A DNA stretch of 64,000 bases from Flectobacillus longus (GTDB lineage: Bacteria; Bacteroidota; Bacteroidia; Cytophagales; Spirosomataceae). Of the stretch, positions 8,656 through 18,073 are shown piece by piece; the first letter of the stretch is position 1; each line of letters opens with the position of its first letter. The stretch spans positions 1 through 64,000 of the forward strand of contig NZ_JASHIC010000030.1 in assembly GCF_030056705.1 (NCBI RefSeq). The letters run 5' to 3'. A program made the position numbers and the translations under genes. The notes below the pieces were generated by a model, which saw nothing but the letters and a program-made list of their open reading frames with translations, searched no databases and was not told the DNA's origin.

Positions 8656-9988
8656 AATTCAGATACTGTTCTGTATCCAATTTCTTGTTGGCTAGTATTT
8701 TATAATTTGCATCTAGCAAAAATACATTAGGGTACGTTTGGGTATTATAATCATTGGTAAAGTCAATACTTGAACTATTGTCGTAGCCATGAATAAACTT
8801 TTGTGCTTTAAAATCCTTGATAAATTTCTTCCAATCCTTTTTATCTTTTTCTTGTCCGCGCACCCCACAAGCCATAAAAACTTTTACGCCTTTTGCTTGT
8901 AATTTGGGATAATCCTCCACTAACTTTTTGGTTGTTTCTTGACAATGATGACAATTGGGGTCATAAATCATAACCAAGATATACTTTGATTTGGTTTGAT
9001 AAAGACTTACAGGCCTTCCAAGAGTATCACTCATTGGTAAATCTTTGAGTGTATTACCAATCAGCACTTTTTTCATACGGTAAACATATTCAAAGTTTCG
9101 TAATACTGTAGCCGAATCCCAAAGTGCCGCATTACGAATCATATATTTTTCGGCTACATGGGTGTACACAGCCTCTTTGCCTAAATATTCAGTAGAAAGG
9201 AATTTCTGGGCAATTTTACTAAATACATACTTTCTTTGATCTGATTTGGGAGGTGTTCGGTCAAGTAATTTGTCAGAAATCTTAATCAAAGTATCTGGCG
9301 AATAAGGACCTTCAACTATTTTGAGATAGCTTTCCAAAACTGGTCCAAGAAATGGCGTTCGCATCATGCGTTCGTCTTCAAGGGCTACATTATCAAAATA
9401 ATGTTTGAGCAAATATTCATTGTGTCTAATCGTATCTTCAGCTGTAGGTTTGGCAGGATATGGCGGTGGTATTATCTCTGTATTGATCCGAACAATATTA
9501 GCAGCCAGAGATTCTTGCCCATATTTCTGAACAAATGCTTTTTTAAAGGCATCAATATCGGCTATTAACTTAGGGCGTTCGTTGGCAGGGGCACTTTGAA
9601 TTTTAGCTCCTTTTTCATTGACTGTTCTCAAAAACTCCGCAAACTGACGAGCTTCTTCAGAGCCAACAATTTCCATTTTTCCGTATAAATCAGACTTATC
9701 GGTGTTGACACTAAAGTTTTGAGACGTAATTAAAAAATCGAATATCCTCTGATTACCTTGCACCAATATATAAAACCCTAAGGGTAAATCTTTTTTACCT
9801 TGAAATAGGATTTTTCCATCACTATTTGCTTTTGCAGTATCCAAAGCCAAATAGCTTTTTTCAAAGCCATTAACCAAATAAAATGTAGAATCTCTCAGCC
9901 CTTTTATCTGTATCTCAATACGATGTTGTGCATTCAGTTTAGCTGTCATTATGCCCAAAAATAAAAGGCATATTATCCATCTCTTCAT
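8621..9988 (-). CDS. TlpA-like thioredoxin-fold lipid/redox protein (DUF5106-type)
   Basis: Secreted 455-residue protein. Signal peptide MKRWIICLLFLGIMTAKLNAQ is followed by a small beta domain (IEIQIKGLRDSTFYLVNG...) like the DUF4369 domain of Bacteroidota. A helical middle resembles DUF5106, and a C-terminal thioredoxin domain carries a CHHC active site (C346-C349 in YDPNCHHCQETT). The CHHC pair suggests a thiol-disulfide oxidoreductase in the periplasm. The substrate is unknown. It is transcribed toward the rhamnosidase, and its 3' end is partly copied in the adjacent duplication. No other gene shares its strand close by, so it is probably monocistronic. Confidence 0.85.
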   Translation of the reverse strand: MKRWIICLLFLGIMTAKLNAQHRIEIQIKGLRDSTFYLVNGFEKSYLALDTAKANSDGKILFQGKKDLPLGFYILVQGNQRIFDFLITSQNFSVNTDKSDLYGKMEIVGSEEARQFAEFLRTVNEKGAKIQSAPANERPKLIADIDAFKKAFVQKYGQESLAANIVRINTEIIPPPYPAKPTAEDTIRHNEYLLKHYFDNVALEDERMMRTPFLGPVLESYLKIVEGPYSPDTLIKISDKLLDRTPPKSDQRKYVFSKIAQKFLSTEYLGKEAVYTHVAEKYMIRNAALWDSATVLRNFEYVYRMKKVLIGNTLKDLPMSDTLGRPVSLYQTKSKYILVMIYDPNCHHCQETTKKLVEDYPKLQAKGVKVFMACGVRGQEKDKKDWKKFIKDFKAQKFIHGYDNSSSIDFTNDYNTQTYPNVFLLDANYKILANKKLDTEQYLNLINAEEKKRKK

Positions 9989-10270
9989 TCTAATATTAAG
10001 TTTTGTTGAAAAACGAATTTACATAATAATCTTGTTTGTACCTTATGATTAACAAAAGATTAACACGTTCATGTTGCATTTTATCATGATTTGATAATGA
10101 CCTTGACAAAGGTAATATGGTATAAAAAATATAAAAAATTGTAGGATTCAAACTATGATTTACCATTTAATAAACTCTAAGGCATTTTTTGCAATTATGC
10201 CCCCTATTCTCAGCTAAATACTTGTAAATTAGCTCAATTAATTTTTTCTAAAACTATCTTGCCATCAAGT

Positions 10271-10837
10271 ATGCCTATTCAAAAAGTTACTAAAAATGAG
10301 ATAATAGCCAAAGCCCTAAACGTGTTCAGTAATAAAGGTTACCACAACACTTCTATGTCAGACCTTGCAGCGGAAGTTGGTCTGCTAAAGGGAAGCTTTT
10401 ATCATTACTTTATTAGTAAAGAAGAATTAATGGTGCAAATTCTTGAGAGTATTGATTATGAGTTGAAAAGCAACGTTTACCCTCTAGCCCAGCACAAACA
10501 ATATCCTGCCTCTAAACGAATGAAGTTGTTTATGAAAGGATTAAGTAAAGTAATTGTGCACAAAAATGGAGGTTGTATTTTGGGAAATACAATTTTAGAA
10601 ACGGCCAACATTTACCCGTCGTTTCGTGTATTACTCACTACTATTATGGATGGAATCATCCAAAGCTTTACTTCTATATATCAAGAGCTTTATACACAAG
10701 AACAAGCCCATATATTGGCACAACAAACCCTTATGGAGTTAGAAGGTGCCATTATGTTCTCTAAACTATATAGTAATCCGAGCATATTTCAGGATTTTCA
10801 AAAACGAATGATTCAGCGCGTCGAAACTGATTCATAG
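10271..10837 (+). CDS. TetR/AcrR-family transcriptional regulator
   Basis: About 188 residues. The N-terminal helix-turn-helix reads NEIIAKALNVFSNKGYHNTS then MSDLAAEVGLLKGSFYHYF, a textbook TetR motif. The C-terminal ligand/dimer domain is divergent, as usual. The frame is open from a TTG at 10259, but the ATG at 10271 is the more likely start. It is divergent from the TlpA-like gene and convergent with the aminotransferase-like gene, so its target is not obvious from context. Autoregulation or control of the divergent gene is possible, but no palindromic operator stood out in the 270-base gap. Confidence 0.9.
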   Translation: MPIQKVTKNEIIAKALNVFSNKGYHNTSMSDLAAEVGLLKGSFYHYFISKEELMVQILESIDYELKSNVYPLAQHKQYPASKRMKLFMKGLSKVIVHKNGGCILGNTILETANIYPSFRVLLTTIMDGIIQSFTSIYQELYTQEQAHILAQQTLMELEGAIMFSKLYSNPSIFQDFQKRMIQRVETDS

Positions 10838-10985
10838 GTATTCTATTTAGTCAAATACTCCATTTACTAATCAGGCATCAAGCTTTATCAAATGCTTGAT
10901 AGCGCAATTTTACACTATTATATCTCAAAATTTTATTGGCTATTGTTTCGTTAATCTTACAAGATTAACCAGATATTTCTTTGTC

Positions 10986-12287
10986 CTAAGGTTTTGTAGG
11001 AAGTGCCGAAGCTATTTCTTGTATTACCCTTACTACCTTTTCCATGTCTTTGATAGGCGTATAAATATGAGGGGTTACTCGCACTCCTATTATATTTTCC
11101 CAAGTAACAGGCGAGGTATAAATTCTTCCCTTTTTCATCAATGCTCCATGCAATTCCGAGGACGTCATTCCTTTAAATCCTATAAGAGCTATTGCCCCCG
11201 AAAACTCAGATTTTAGAGAGGTCTGAGTATAAAAATTTGGCAAATCCAAACAGCGAGTCAGCAGATAGTTTTTGAGATATTGTAATCTTTTTTGGATTCT
11301 TAGGGTACCAATAGCATTATGAAAATTGACAGCATGTCCTATTGCCATTTCTATCGGAAATGAGCGAGTTCCAAGTCCTTCAAATTTTCGAATGTCGTCT
11401 TTCAAAGGATTATCTGAAGGTGTATGTGTCCACAAGCTAGCAATATGTTCTTTTTTGACCCAAAGTAAACCTGTTCCAAAGGGTGCACAAAGCCATTTAT
11501 GCAAGCTTGCACCCAAATAGTCACAACCTAAGTCAGGGATTTTAAAATCGATTTGTGCAAAAGTATGAGCAGCATCTACGACAACTTTCACTTGAGGATT
11601 TTTCTTTTTTACTGCCTCAGAAATGGCTTTTACGGGTAATAACTGTCCAGTCCAGTTAATCATGTGAGTAACATGAACGATTTTGGTATTAGACCCTACC
11701 AAATCAACATATCTTTTGACTAATAAATCTTTATCCTCACAAGGCAATGGGTTATGATTGACATACTTGATAATAATTCCTTCTCGCTTTTCACGCTGTC
11801 GCCAGCCATGAAGCATATTCGGATAATCCTGCAAGGACATGACTACTTCGTCTCCTTTTTGTAAATCTAAACCCAAAATAATCGTATCTAATGCCTCTGT
11901 TGCATTGCGGTTAATTGCTATTTCATCAGGCAAACAACCTGCTAAATCTGCCAATTTGCTACGAACAGCCTCACGATTTTCATCCAAAATTCGCCACATA
12001 TAATAGGTTGGCGCTTCATTGCTTAGCTTGTTATAATGAGTAAGGGCGTCTTGTACCATAATAGGTTGTGGACTCACCCCAGCATTGCTCATATTAATCA
12101 AATTAGGCGAAGCAGAAAAAGCCAACTGAATTTGAGCCCAATAATCCTCGTCGGTCGTAACATCTTTTTCGGGTGCGTAGCTAAGAATACGTTGGAAATT
12201 TTGATGAGTTGCTTGACTGGCAAAAGGTAAGGCAGATAAGCCGCCTGTACCAAGTACAAGGTTTTGTAGAAAATTTCGTCTTTGCAT
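10986..12287 (-). CDS. Class-V aminotransferase-fold PLP protein with Tat-like leader
   Basis: 433 residues. The N-terminus (MQRRNFLQNLVLGTGGLSALPFA) has a twin-arginine pattern, so the protein is probably exported folded with its cofactor. The rest is a fold-type I PLP enzyme of the class-V/cysteine-desulfurase-like group. It has an NATEALDTI segment, DAAHTFAQIDF (the PLP-ring Asp region) and the Schiff-base lysine K264 in GASLHKWLCAPFGTG. Similar exported proteins in Bacteroidota are annotated only as aminotransferase class V-fold enzymes or isopenicillin-N-epimerase-like. The reaction cannot be assigned. Next on the same strand, 476 bases downstream, is rlpA, so an operon is unlikely. Confidence 0.88.
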   Translation of the reverse strand: MQRRNFLQNLVLGTGGLSALPFASQATHQNFQRILSYAPEKDVTTDEDYWAQIQLAFSASPNLINMSNAGVSPQPIMVQDALTHYNKLSNEAPTYYMWRILDENREAVRSKLADLAGCLPDEIAINRNATEALDTIILGLDLQKGDEVVMSLQDYPNMLHGWRQREKREGIIIKYVNHNPLPCEDKDLLVKRYVDLVGSNTKIVHVTHMINWTGQLLPVKAISEAVKKKNPQVKVVVDAAHTFAQIDFKIPDLGCDYLGASLHKWLCAPFGTGLLWVKKEHIASLWTHTPSDNPLKDDIRKFEGLGTRSFPIEMAIGHAVNFHNAIGTLRIQKRLQYLKNYLLTRCLDLPNFYTQTSLKSEFSGAIALIGFKGMTSSELHGALMKKGRIYTSPVTWENIIGVRVTPHIYTPIKDMEKVVRVIQEIASALPTKP

Positions 12288-12328
12288 TTTTCAGTTTATT
12301 GAGTTTGAGGTAAGAAGGTTTAGCTTAA

Positions 12329-12400
12329 GCACAAAGGCACAAAGGCACAAAGGCACAAAGGCACAAAGGCACAAAGGCACAAAGGCACAAAGGCACAAAG
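12329..12400. repeat. 8-bp microsatellite, (GCACAAAG)x9
   Basis: Nine perfect head-to-tail copies of GCACAAAG, counted directly. The unit is the same as the scattered CACAAAG motifs at 5536-5556, 8281-8620, 12595-12700, 52800 and 56920. It lies about 42 bases upstream of the start of the aminotransferase-like gene, so length change could alter that gene's leader or promoter spacing. Confidence 0.95.
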
Positions 12401-12703
12401 TGTTTTATCTCAGTATTTTGGGAAGCATCAAGCCAAATCCTTCCTAAATTTAACACACTATCGTTGATATTTGAAGATTTGATAATTTGAAAATTAGGAA
12501 AAGGGATTCTATCTATGTTAAAATCAAAAAATCCCCTCACAACAACTCCTCACCTAACCCATCAACCCTGTCCCCTAACCCCTATTTCCCAAAACACACT
12601 TTGTACCTCTGTGCCTGATCCCTTTGAACCTCCAAACAAAAAACTCCTTAACTAACCCCTCTCCCCTATCCCCTAAACACACTTTGTGCCTTTGTGCCTT
12701 AAA

Positions 12704-12742
12704 AAAACAAAAAAAATCCTCATACCCGAAGATATGAGGATT
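12704..12742 (-). terminator. Terminator of rlpA
   Basis: Read on the minus strand, a 10-bp stem (12742-12733 with 12724-12715, arm AATCCTCATA) closes an 8-base loop and is followed by a T-rich tract. It lies 21 bases beyond the rlpA stop. Confidence 0.85.
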
Positions 12743-12763
12743 CATAGAAGGAAAAGATTGTTC

Positions 12764-13165
12764 CTAATTGCGAGCACTTGCATAAAGTGCATTTGGAATT
12801 TCTTGTTTAGAGAGGACCCTAACACGTACATTACCTATACCTCGTCTAACTATTCCAATTTTTTTGGCAGCCGCATAACTCAAGTCTAAAAGTACTTTTC
12901 TTCTATGCGGGCCTCTGTCGTTTACACGTACCACAGCCTTTTTGCCGTTGGATTTGTTGGTTACTTCCAACAAGGTACCATAAGGCAAACTACGATGAGC
13001 TGCTGTGTAGCCATTATTTTTGTAGCGTTCGCCACTTGAAGTCCGTCTGCCGTTGAATTTACGAGCATAAAACGAAGCTTTACCCTGAAATGACCGTGCA
13101 TCTTTTGCTACAATTGATAGTGAAATTACACTACAAAAAATAAGCAATAAAATGGATTTTACCAT
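12764..13165 (-). CDS. rlpA: RlpA-like septal-ring lytic transglycosylase-type protein
   Basis: 133 residues: signal peptide (MVKSILLLIFCSVISLSIVAKDA) plus one double-psi beta-barrel domain. Family landmarks are QGKASFYARKFNGRRTSSGERY near residue 30, AAHRSLPYGTLLEVTN, and VVRVNDRGPH with DLSYAAAKKIG. RlpA proteins bind, and in some species cleave, denuded peptidoglycan glycan strands at the septum. This short form lacks the C-terminal SPOR domain of the Pseudomonas enzyme, so septal targeting is unproven. It is a monocistronic gene with a good promoter and terminator of its own. Confidence 0.92.
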   Translation of the reverse strand: MVKSILLLIFCSVISLSIVAKDARSFQGKASFYARKFNGRRTSSGERYKNNGYTAAHRSLPYGTLLEVTNKSNGKKAVVRVNDRGPHRRKVLLDLSYAAAKKIGIVRRGIGNVRVRVLSKQEIPNALYASARN

Positions 13166-13189
13166 GTCTATTTTTTGGATGATGGACTA

Positions 13190-13220
13190 CAAAATTACGG
13201 TAAAATCCTGTCATTTACAA
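13190..13220 (-). promoter_or_regulatory. Bacteroidota-type promoter of rlpA
   Basis: On the minus strand, TTG (13220-13218) is followed after 20 bases by TAATTTTG (13197-13190). This fits the TTG / TAnnTTTG arrangement of the Bacteroidota housekeeping sigma factor. The predicted transcription start lies about 15-20 bases before the rlpA ATG. Confidence 0.6.
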
Positions 13221-13310
13221 GCTTGCACAATACTTGTGAGTTTACGGCATTGTACTTTATTGATATACATTTAACTTTTTTCTATTTGAGTAATTTCTTT
13301 GATTAGTACA

Positions 13311-13337
13311 AAAAATAGGCTATCTCGACGGATAGCC
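13311..13337 (-). terminator. Terminator of the aldo/keto reductase gene
   Basis: On the minus strand a 7-bp stem GGCTATC/GATAGCC (13337-13331 with 13324-13318) is followed by a T tract (A run at 13311-13315 on the plus strand). It lies about 120 bases past the stop at 13460. Confidence 0.7.
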
Positions 13338-13459
13338 CAATTTTTCAAGAAAACCAACAGATACTTTTTCTTTAGCAAAAGGCATCTAATTTTTCTAAAA
13401 AAAATATTTCTAAAAAGCCAATTTTAACAAATATTAACAAATTTCAACCCTCAAGTTGG

Positions 13460-14443
13460 CTAGTATTTGCCACGAATCGCAGGCTTAATTTGGGTATCAT
13501 ATACCTCTCTCAAAGCTGTATGAATTTCGGCAGATAAAGGTTGTAAATCACTTGAGCTTACGTTTGACTCTACCTGCGAGATTTTGGTAGCGCCAGGAAT
13601 AACTGTTGTAACAGCTGGATGATCCAGAATCCAACGCAACGACCATTGTGCCAAACGCTCATCTGGCATAAGATTTCCTAGGCTCTGAGCAAATTCTACA
13701 CCTTGTTCAAAAGCCACTCCTGAAAATGTTTCACCAACATTGAAAAACTCACCATTGGCATTATAATTACGATGGTCTGTGGCAGCAAAAGCCGTATTCT
13801 TGGTATATTTTCCACTCAAAAGCCCGCTCGCTAGAGGCACACGAACAATCAATGAAACGCCTTTTTCTTGAGCTTTAGCAAAGATTTCGTCCGCAAGATG
13901 TTGACGGAATAGATTAAAGATAATTTGTAAAGAAGCCAAACCTTCCTGCTCCAAACAAATAAGTGCCTCTTCGGCCGTCTCGACACTTACCCCCCAGTAT
14001 TTGATTAAACCTTCACATTGAAGTTTTCTCAGAGAGTCAAAAACATCTCCTTTTTGTAATTCTTCGGTTGGGATACAGTGTAATTGTTCCAAATACAACT
14101 GTTCCAATTGAAGGTTTTGAAGAGATTCTTCTACATGGCGTTTGATGGCCTCATAGGTAAAATTTTGTGGCCAACCATTACCATTATCTCCTCGTCTTCC
14201 TAGTTTGGTCGCTACGTAGATTATTTCAGAACGGGTTTTCAAAAACTTGCCAATAACTTTCTCACTAATACCGCCACCATATACATCGGCTGTGTCGATA
14301 AAGTTACCTCCTAAATCCACAAAGCGATTAAGAATTTCGAAGGCAGACTCTTCGGTTACATTTCCCCAATCGGCACTGCCTAACTGCCAAGTACCAAGAC
14401 CGATTTCACTAATAAGTTCTGTTTGAAATTTTCTGAGTTGCAT
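13460..14443 (-). CDS. Aldo/keto reductase
   Basis: 327-residue cytoplasmic NADPH-dependent oxidoreductase with no signal peptide. It has the (beta/alpha)8 family landmarks: GLGTWQLGSADWG, FIDTADVYGGG with the catalytic Asp and Tyr, IYVATKLGRRG with the catalytic Lys, and the C-terminal cofactor loop PGATKISQVESNV. The shape is that of the general stress/YghZ-like AKR group. The natural carbonyl substrate cannot be inferred. It is convergent with nothing close and divergent from clpB across 390 bases. Confidence 0.93.
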   Translation of the reverse strand: MQLRKFQTELISEIGLGTWQLGSADWGNVTEESAFEILNRFVDLGGNFIDTADVYGGGISEKVIGKFLKTRSEIIYVATKLGRRGDNGNGWPQNFTYEAIKRHVEESLQNLQLEQLYLEQLHCIPTEELQKGDVFDSLRKLQCEGLIKYWGVSVETAEEALICLEQEGLASLQIIFNLFRQHLADEIFAKAQEKGVSLIVRVPLASGLLSGKYTKNTAFAATDHRNYNANGEFFNVGETFSGVAFEQGVEFAQSLGNLMPDERLAQWSLRWILDHPAVTTVIPGATKISQVESNVSSSDLQPLSAEIHTALREVYDTQIKPAIRGKY

Positions 14444-14833
14444 GATGATTAATTGTGAATGAATGATTTAGTGATATTGTTTAATTGTAAATGAGCGAAT
14501 GGTGAATTGTGAATGTAAATTTTCAATTAATTACCAGTGCTTATAATCATGAGTAATCGTGCCAAATAACAGTTTGTAAATTTTTATTGTAAAATACAGA
14601 TATTACAAAATACAATCGCAATTCAGTATTAATACTAAAATTTATTCCCCTACAAATCTAAAGACAATATGACATTATAAATGCTGATTTGGGGGTATTC
14701 TACTGAAATTTTGGCTGATAAAAATTCTCTAAATATCTCAAAACAAGACATTTTTTCCGATTATACGGATTGGATTCATATTTGATAAATAATTAGCTAA
14801 TAAAACAAATCAGGACAAAACAAAACTACTGAT
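14444..14833. other. Divergent intergenic region between the reductase and clpB
   Basis: Contains a GTGAATTGTGAATGTAAATT repeat element at about 14502-14521, related to copies at 36203-36230, 48570-48600 and 50870-50900. The rest is AT-rich and must hold the clpB promoter, but I see neither a clear TAnnTTTG box nor a CIRCE-like inverted repeat. Confidence 0.5.
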
Positions 14834-17434
14834 ATGAACTTTAATAAATACACCACCAAAACCCAGGAGATTATCCAGCAGGCAGCTACGATTGCCTCGG
14901 GTAATGGTCAGCAGGCCATCGAAGCGGGGCACTTGCTGAAAGCGATTCTTGAAGAAGACGGCAATACTTCGGGCTTTTTGTTGAAGAAAATGGGTGTGAA
15001 TGAAAATATCCTATTGACCAAACTTGAAAGTATTGTTAACTCCTATCCAAAAGTATCAGGCGGACAACCTTATTTGGCGAATGACGCCGCCGCTGCTCTG
15101 ACAAAAGCCGAAAACTTATTGAAAGATTTTGATGATGAGTTTGTCAGCGTAGAAATACTTTTGATGGGTTTATTGTTAGGAAAGGACTCCGTAGCTACTT
15201 TATTGAAAGATAGTGGCTTCAAAGAAAATACACTCAAATCAGCGATTAAAGAACTTAGAGGTAACACCAACGTGAAAGACCAAAATGCAGAAGCAACCTA
15301 TCGTTCACTAGAACGATATGCTCGTAACTTAAATGAATTAGCCAAATCAGGAAAAATCGACCCAGTGATTGGTCGTGATGAAGAAATTCGTCGTGTTTTA
15401 CAGATTCTTTCTCGCCGTACCAAAAACAACCCAATGTTGATTGGTGAACCAGGCGTAGGTAAAACCGCTATCGTAGAGGGCTTAGCACAAAGAATCGTAT
15501 TGGGCGACGTACCCGAAAACCTTCGTAGCAAAACGATTTATACCCTAGATATGGGCTTGTTGATTGCAGGTGCCAAATACAAGGGTGAGTTTGAAGAGCG
15601 TTTGAAGGCTGTTATCAAAGAGGTAACCGACGCAGAGGGTGAAATCATCATGTTTATTGATGAAATACATACCTTGATTGGCGCAGGAGGCGGTGGCGAT
15701 AGTGCTATGGATGCGGCCAACTTGCTCAAACCAGCTTTGGCGCGTGGCGAATTGCATGCGATTGGTGCAACTACGCTCAAGGAATACCAAAAATATATTG
15801 AGAAAGACAAAGCACTCGAACGTCGTTTCCAAGCCGTAAACGTTGGTGAGCCAGATGTGACAGATGCCATTTCTATCTTGAGAGGTATCAAAGAGAAATA
15901 TGAACTTCACCACGGGGTACGTATTCAGGATGATGCAGTAATTGCAGCGGTTGAGCTGTCAAACCGCTATATTTCAGATCGTTTTTTACCTGATAAAGCC
16001 ATCGACTTGATGGACGAAGCAGCCGCAAAAATGCGTATGGAAATTGATTCTGTTCCTGAAGAAATTGACGACTTACAACGCCGTATCATGCAACTCGAAA
16101 TTGAAAGAGAAGCGATTCGTCGTGAAAATAATAAAGAGCGTGAAACCATTATTAGTCGTGAATTGGCAGAATTGACTGAGAAAAAGTCTGGTTTAATGGC
16201 CAAATGGCAATCCGAAAAATCGGTGCTCGATAATGTTCGCAAAATCAAAGAAGATATTGATCGCTTGAAATTAGAGGCAGAGCAAGCAGAACGTTCTGGC
16301 GATTATGGTAAGGTAGCAGAGATAAGATATGGTAAATTACTTGAGGCGGAAAACAAGCTCAAAGAGCTACAAACCCCGAAAGTAGAAGAAAACACCATGC
16401 TTCAGGAAGAAGTTACAGCTGAGAATATTGCCGAAGTTGTAGCGAAATGGACAGGGATTCCTGTATCGAAAATGATGCGTGCCGAACAAGAAAAACTCTT
16501 GCACATGGAAGAAGAACTAGGCAAACGTGTAGCTGGACAAGAGGAAGCGATTGAGGCTATTTCAGATGCAGTACGTCGTTCACGCGCTGGTATGCAAGAC
16601 CCTCGCCGTCCGATTGGTTCATTTATTTTCTTGGGTACAACAGGGGTTGGTAAGACCGAATTAGCCAAATCACTTGCTGATTATCTATTCAACGATGAGA
16701 ATGCGATGGTCAGAATCGATATGTCTGAGTACCAAGAACGCCATGCGGTAAGCCGTTTGATTGGAGCACCTCCAGGATACGTAGGTTATGATGAAGGTGG
16801 ACAGTTGACCGAAGCTGTGCGTCGTAAACCTTACAGTGTAATTTTGCTCGATGAAATCGAAAAAGCACACCCAGACGTTTGGAATATCCTTTTGCAAGTA
16901 CTAGACGACGGACGTCTGACTGACAATAAAGGACGTATTGCCAATTTCAAGAATACGATTATCATTATGACTTCAAACATTGGTAGTCATATTATTCAAG
17001 AAAAATTGGGAGAAATGGAAGGGTGGAATGACCATATTGTTTTAGAAAAAGCCAAAGAAGAAGTCATGAGCTTATTGAAACAAGTGGTTCGTCCAGAGTT
17101 TTTGAACCGTGTGGATGAAATTGTAATGTTTGAGCCACTTTCTAAAAACAACCTTCACAAGATTGTTGAAATACAGTTCAAACAAATACAAGACCGTTTG
17201 AAAGAACAGGGTATCACTCTGGAAGCTACCGACGAAGCCTTGACTTTCTTAGCTGAAGAAGGTTATGACCCAACCATGGGTGCTCGTCCACTCAAGCGTG
17301 TATTGCAAAGAAGAATTTTGAACGAACTATCAAAACAAATTCTTGGTCATTACGTAAGCAAAGATTCTATTGTGATGATGGAATTGGGCGAAGATAAATC
17401 ATTAAAATTCTCGAACGTTACAGTCGAGGTTTAA
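14834..17434 (+). CDS. clpB: ATP-dependent disaggregase ClpB
   Basis: Hexameric AAA+ chaperone that works with DnaK to extract proteins from aggregates in the cytoplasm. 866 residues, the standard length. It has a Clp-N repeat domain (residues 1-~145), NBD1 with Walker A GEPGVGKT (G204-T211) and Walker [14 protein letters not shown], and a coiled-coil middle domain at roughly 400-530 ([19 protein letters not shown]...), the hallmark separating ClpB from ClpA/ClpC. NBD2 has GTTGVGKT (G601-T608), and a C-terminal D2-small domain follows. All key ATPase residues look intact. It stands alone and ends in a hairpin terminator. Heat-shock control is expected, but no regulatory motif was identified. 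Confidence 0.98.
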   Translation: MNFNKYTTKTQEIIQQAATIASGNGQQAIEAGHLLKAILEEDGNTSGFLLKKMGVNENILLTKLESIVNSYPKVSGGQPYLANDAAAALTKAENLLKDFDDEFVSVEILLMGLLLGKDSVATLLKDSGFKENTLKSAIKELRGNTNVKDQNAEATYRSLERYARNLNELAKSGKIDPVIGRDEEIRRVLQILSRRTKNNPMLIGEPGVGKTAIVEGLAQRIVLGDVPENLRSKTIYTLDMGLLIAGAKYKGEFEERLKAVIKEVTDAEGEIIMFIDEIHTLIGAGGGGDSAMDAANLLKPALARGELHAIGATTLKEYQKYIEKDKALERRFQAVNVGEPDVTDAISILRGIKEKYELHHGVRIQDDAVIAAVELSNRYISDRFLPDKAIDLMDEAAAKMRMEIDSVPEEIDDLQRRIMQLEIEREAIRRENNKERETIISRELAELTEKKSGLMAKWQSEKSVLDNVRKIKEDIDRLKLEAEQAERSGDYGKVAEIRYGKLLEAENKLKELQTPKVEENTMLQEEVTAENIAEVVAKWTGIPVSKMMRAEQEKLLHMEEELGKRVAGQEEAIEAISDAVRRSRAGMQDPRRPIGSFIFLGTTGVGKTELAKSLADYLFNDENAMVRIDMSEYQERHAVSRLIGAPPGYVGYDEGGQLTEAVRRKPYSVILLDEIEKAHPDVWNILLQVLDDGRLTDNKGRIANFKNTIIIMTSNIGSHIIQEKLGEMEGWNDHIVLEKAKEEVMSLLKQVVRPEFLNRVDEIVMFEPLSKNNLHKIVEIQFKQIQDRLKEQGITLEATDEALTFLAEEGYDPTMGARPLKRVLQRRILNELSKQILGHYVSKDSIVMMELGEDKSLKFSNVTVEV

Positions 17435-17460
17435 GTCAAATAGTTGGTTGAGGAGAAAAA

Positions 17461-17510
17461 AGGAGACTACAGGGTTGTGAGATGGGTTGTGTGGTGGTCT
17501 CCTGTTTTAT
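17461..17510 (+). terminator. Terminator after clpB
   Basis: Stem AGGAGAC (17461-17467) with GTCTCCT (17497-17503), a G/T-rich 29-base loop, then a T-rich run. It sits in the 78-base gap before the convergent small gene. Confidence 0.6.
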
Positions 17511-17512
17511 TT

Positions 17513-18064
17513 TTAAGTTATCCAAGGTAAAAATTCAGAAGCTTTATCTTTGGTTAATACTAAAAAAGACTTAATACCAAATAGTTTTGCATAAGAACCA
17601 AATTTAGACTTATATTTTGTATTGATATTAGTAATATATGTAGAGTCTGCATCAATCCAATTAATAATTGACAAAAGCTTAATCTTAGTTGTAGAAGAAA
17701 TCTCAAATGGGGAACATTGTTTAATTTCCCTACCATTTTTCGTGTCAAGTAATACTGACATGAACATACAAACTGAATCTACAGACTTTTTCAGAAGATT
17801 TTCAATCCTGTAATTTGAAATATTCTTTTTAATCTTTTGTATTTGATCTGGAGTGAAGCTAGGGTCAGTTTCCTCATTTAATAAATTATTCCTCCAATCT
17901 TTGAGTTCAATCAAGTATAAAATATCATTTTGTTGGTCAAACCAACAAAAATCCATTTCAGCAAAATTATTTTGGTTTTTCTTATACCAATCACACTGAC
18001 CCAATCTAAAATAATTCTCATCTGGGAAATTTAATGTAATGTTACTTTCTGTAAAACTAGGCAT
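17513..18064 (-). CDS. Putative PD-(D/E)XK nuclease-like partner of the upstream ATPase
   Basis: 183 residues with no signal peptide; I do not recognise a named family. Residues 36-55 show the spacing of a PD-(D/E)XK endonuclease core: E36-M-D38 in NNFAEMDFCWF, then a hydrophobic strand (DILYLI), then E53-L-K55. That is the Asp ... Glu-x-Lys arrangement found in restriction-enzyme-like folds. The remainder is charged helix and strand. It is the second gene of a two-gene unit, starting 9 bases after the stop of the ATPase gene. The sequence is visibly more A/T-rich than neighbouring clpB. Nuclease function is inference from the motif only. Alternatives are a non-catalytic protein of the same fold or a different ATPase effector. 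Confidence 0.6.
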   Translation of the reverse strand: MPSFTESNITLNFPDENYFRLGQCDWYKKNQNNFAEMDFCWFDQQNDILYLIELKDWRNNLLNEETDPSFTPDQIQKIKKNISNYRIENLLKKSVDSVCMFMSVLLDTKNGREIKQCSPFEISSTTKIKLLSIINWIDADSTYITNINTKYKSKFGSYAKLFGIKSFLVLTKDKASEFLPWIT

Positions 18065-18073
18065 AAGATAGAA

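Larger units (their letters stand above)
12288..12763. other. Repeat-rich intergenic region, no gene
   Basis: A 476-base gap holding the 8-bp microsatellite (12329-12400), a TTTGAAGATTTGATAATTTG stretch near 12471, two C-rich direct repeats (around 12555-12630 and 12652-12700, both of the form CTAACCCCT followed by CACTTTGT and CTGTGCC/TTGTGCC), and the rlpA terminator. A 71-codon frame across the microsatellite is repeat-encoded and not a gene. Confidence 0.75.

Noticed and set aside
10896-11216. 106-codon plus-strand frame rich in Tyr, Phe and Arg
   Set aside because: Largely antisense to the well-supported aminotransferase-like gene; composition is typical of a shadow frame.
12325-12540. 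A 71-codon minus-strand frame with PLCLCAFV repeats
   Set aside because: The repeats are the translation of the 8-bp microsatellite read through all frames; no signal peptide, domain or start context.
15070-15913. Several minus-strand frames across clpB
   Set aside because: Antisense shadows of a fully conserved clpB reading frame.
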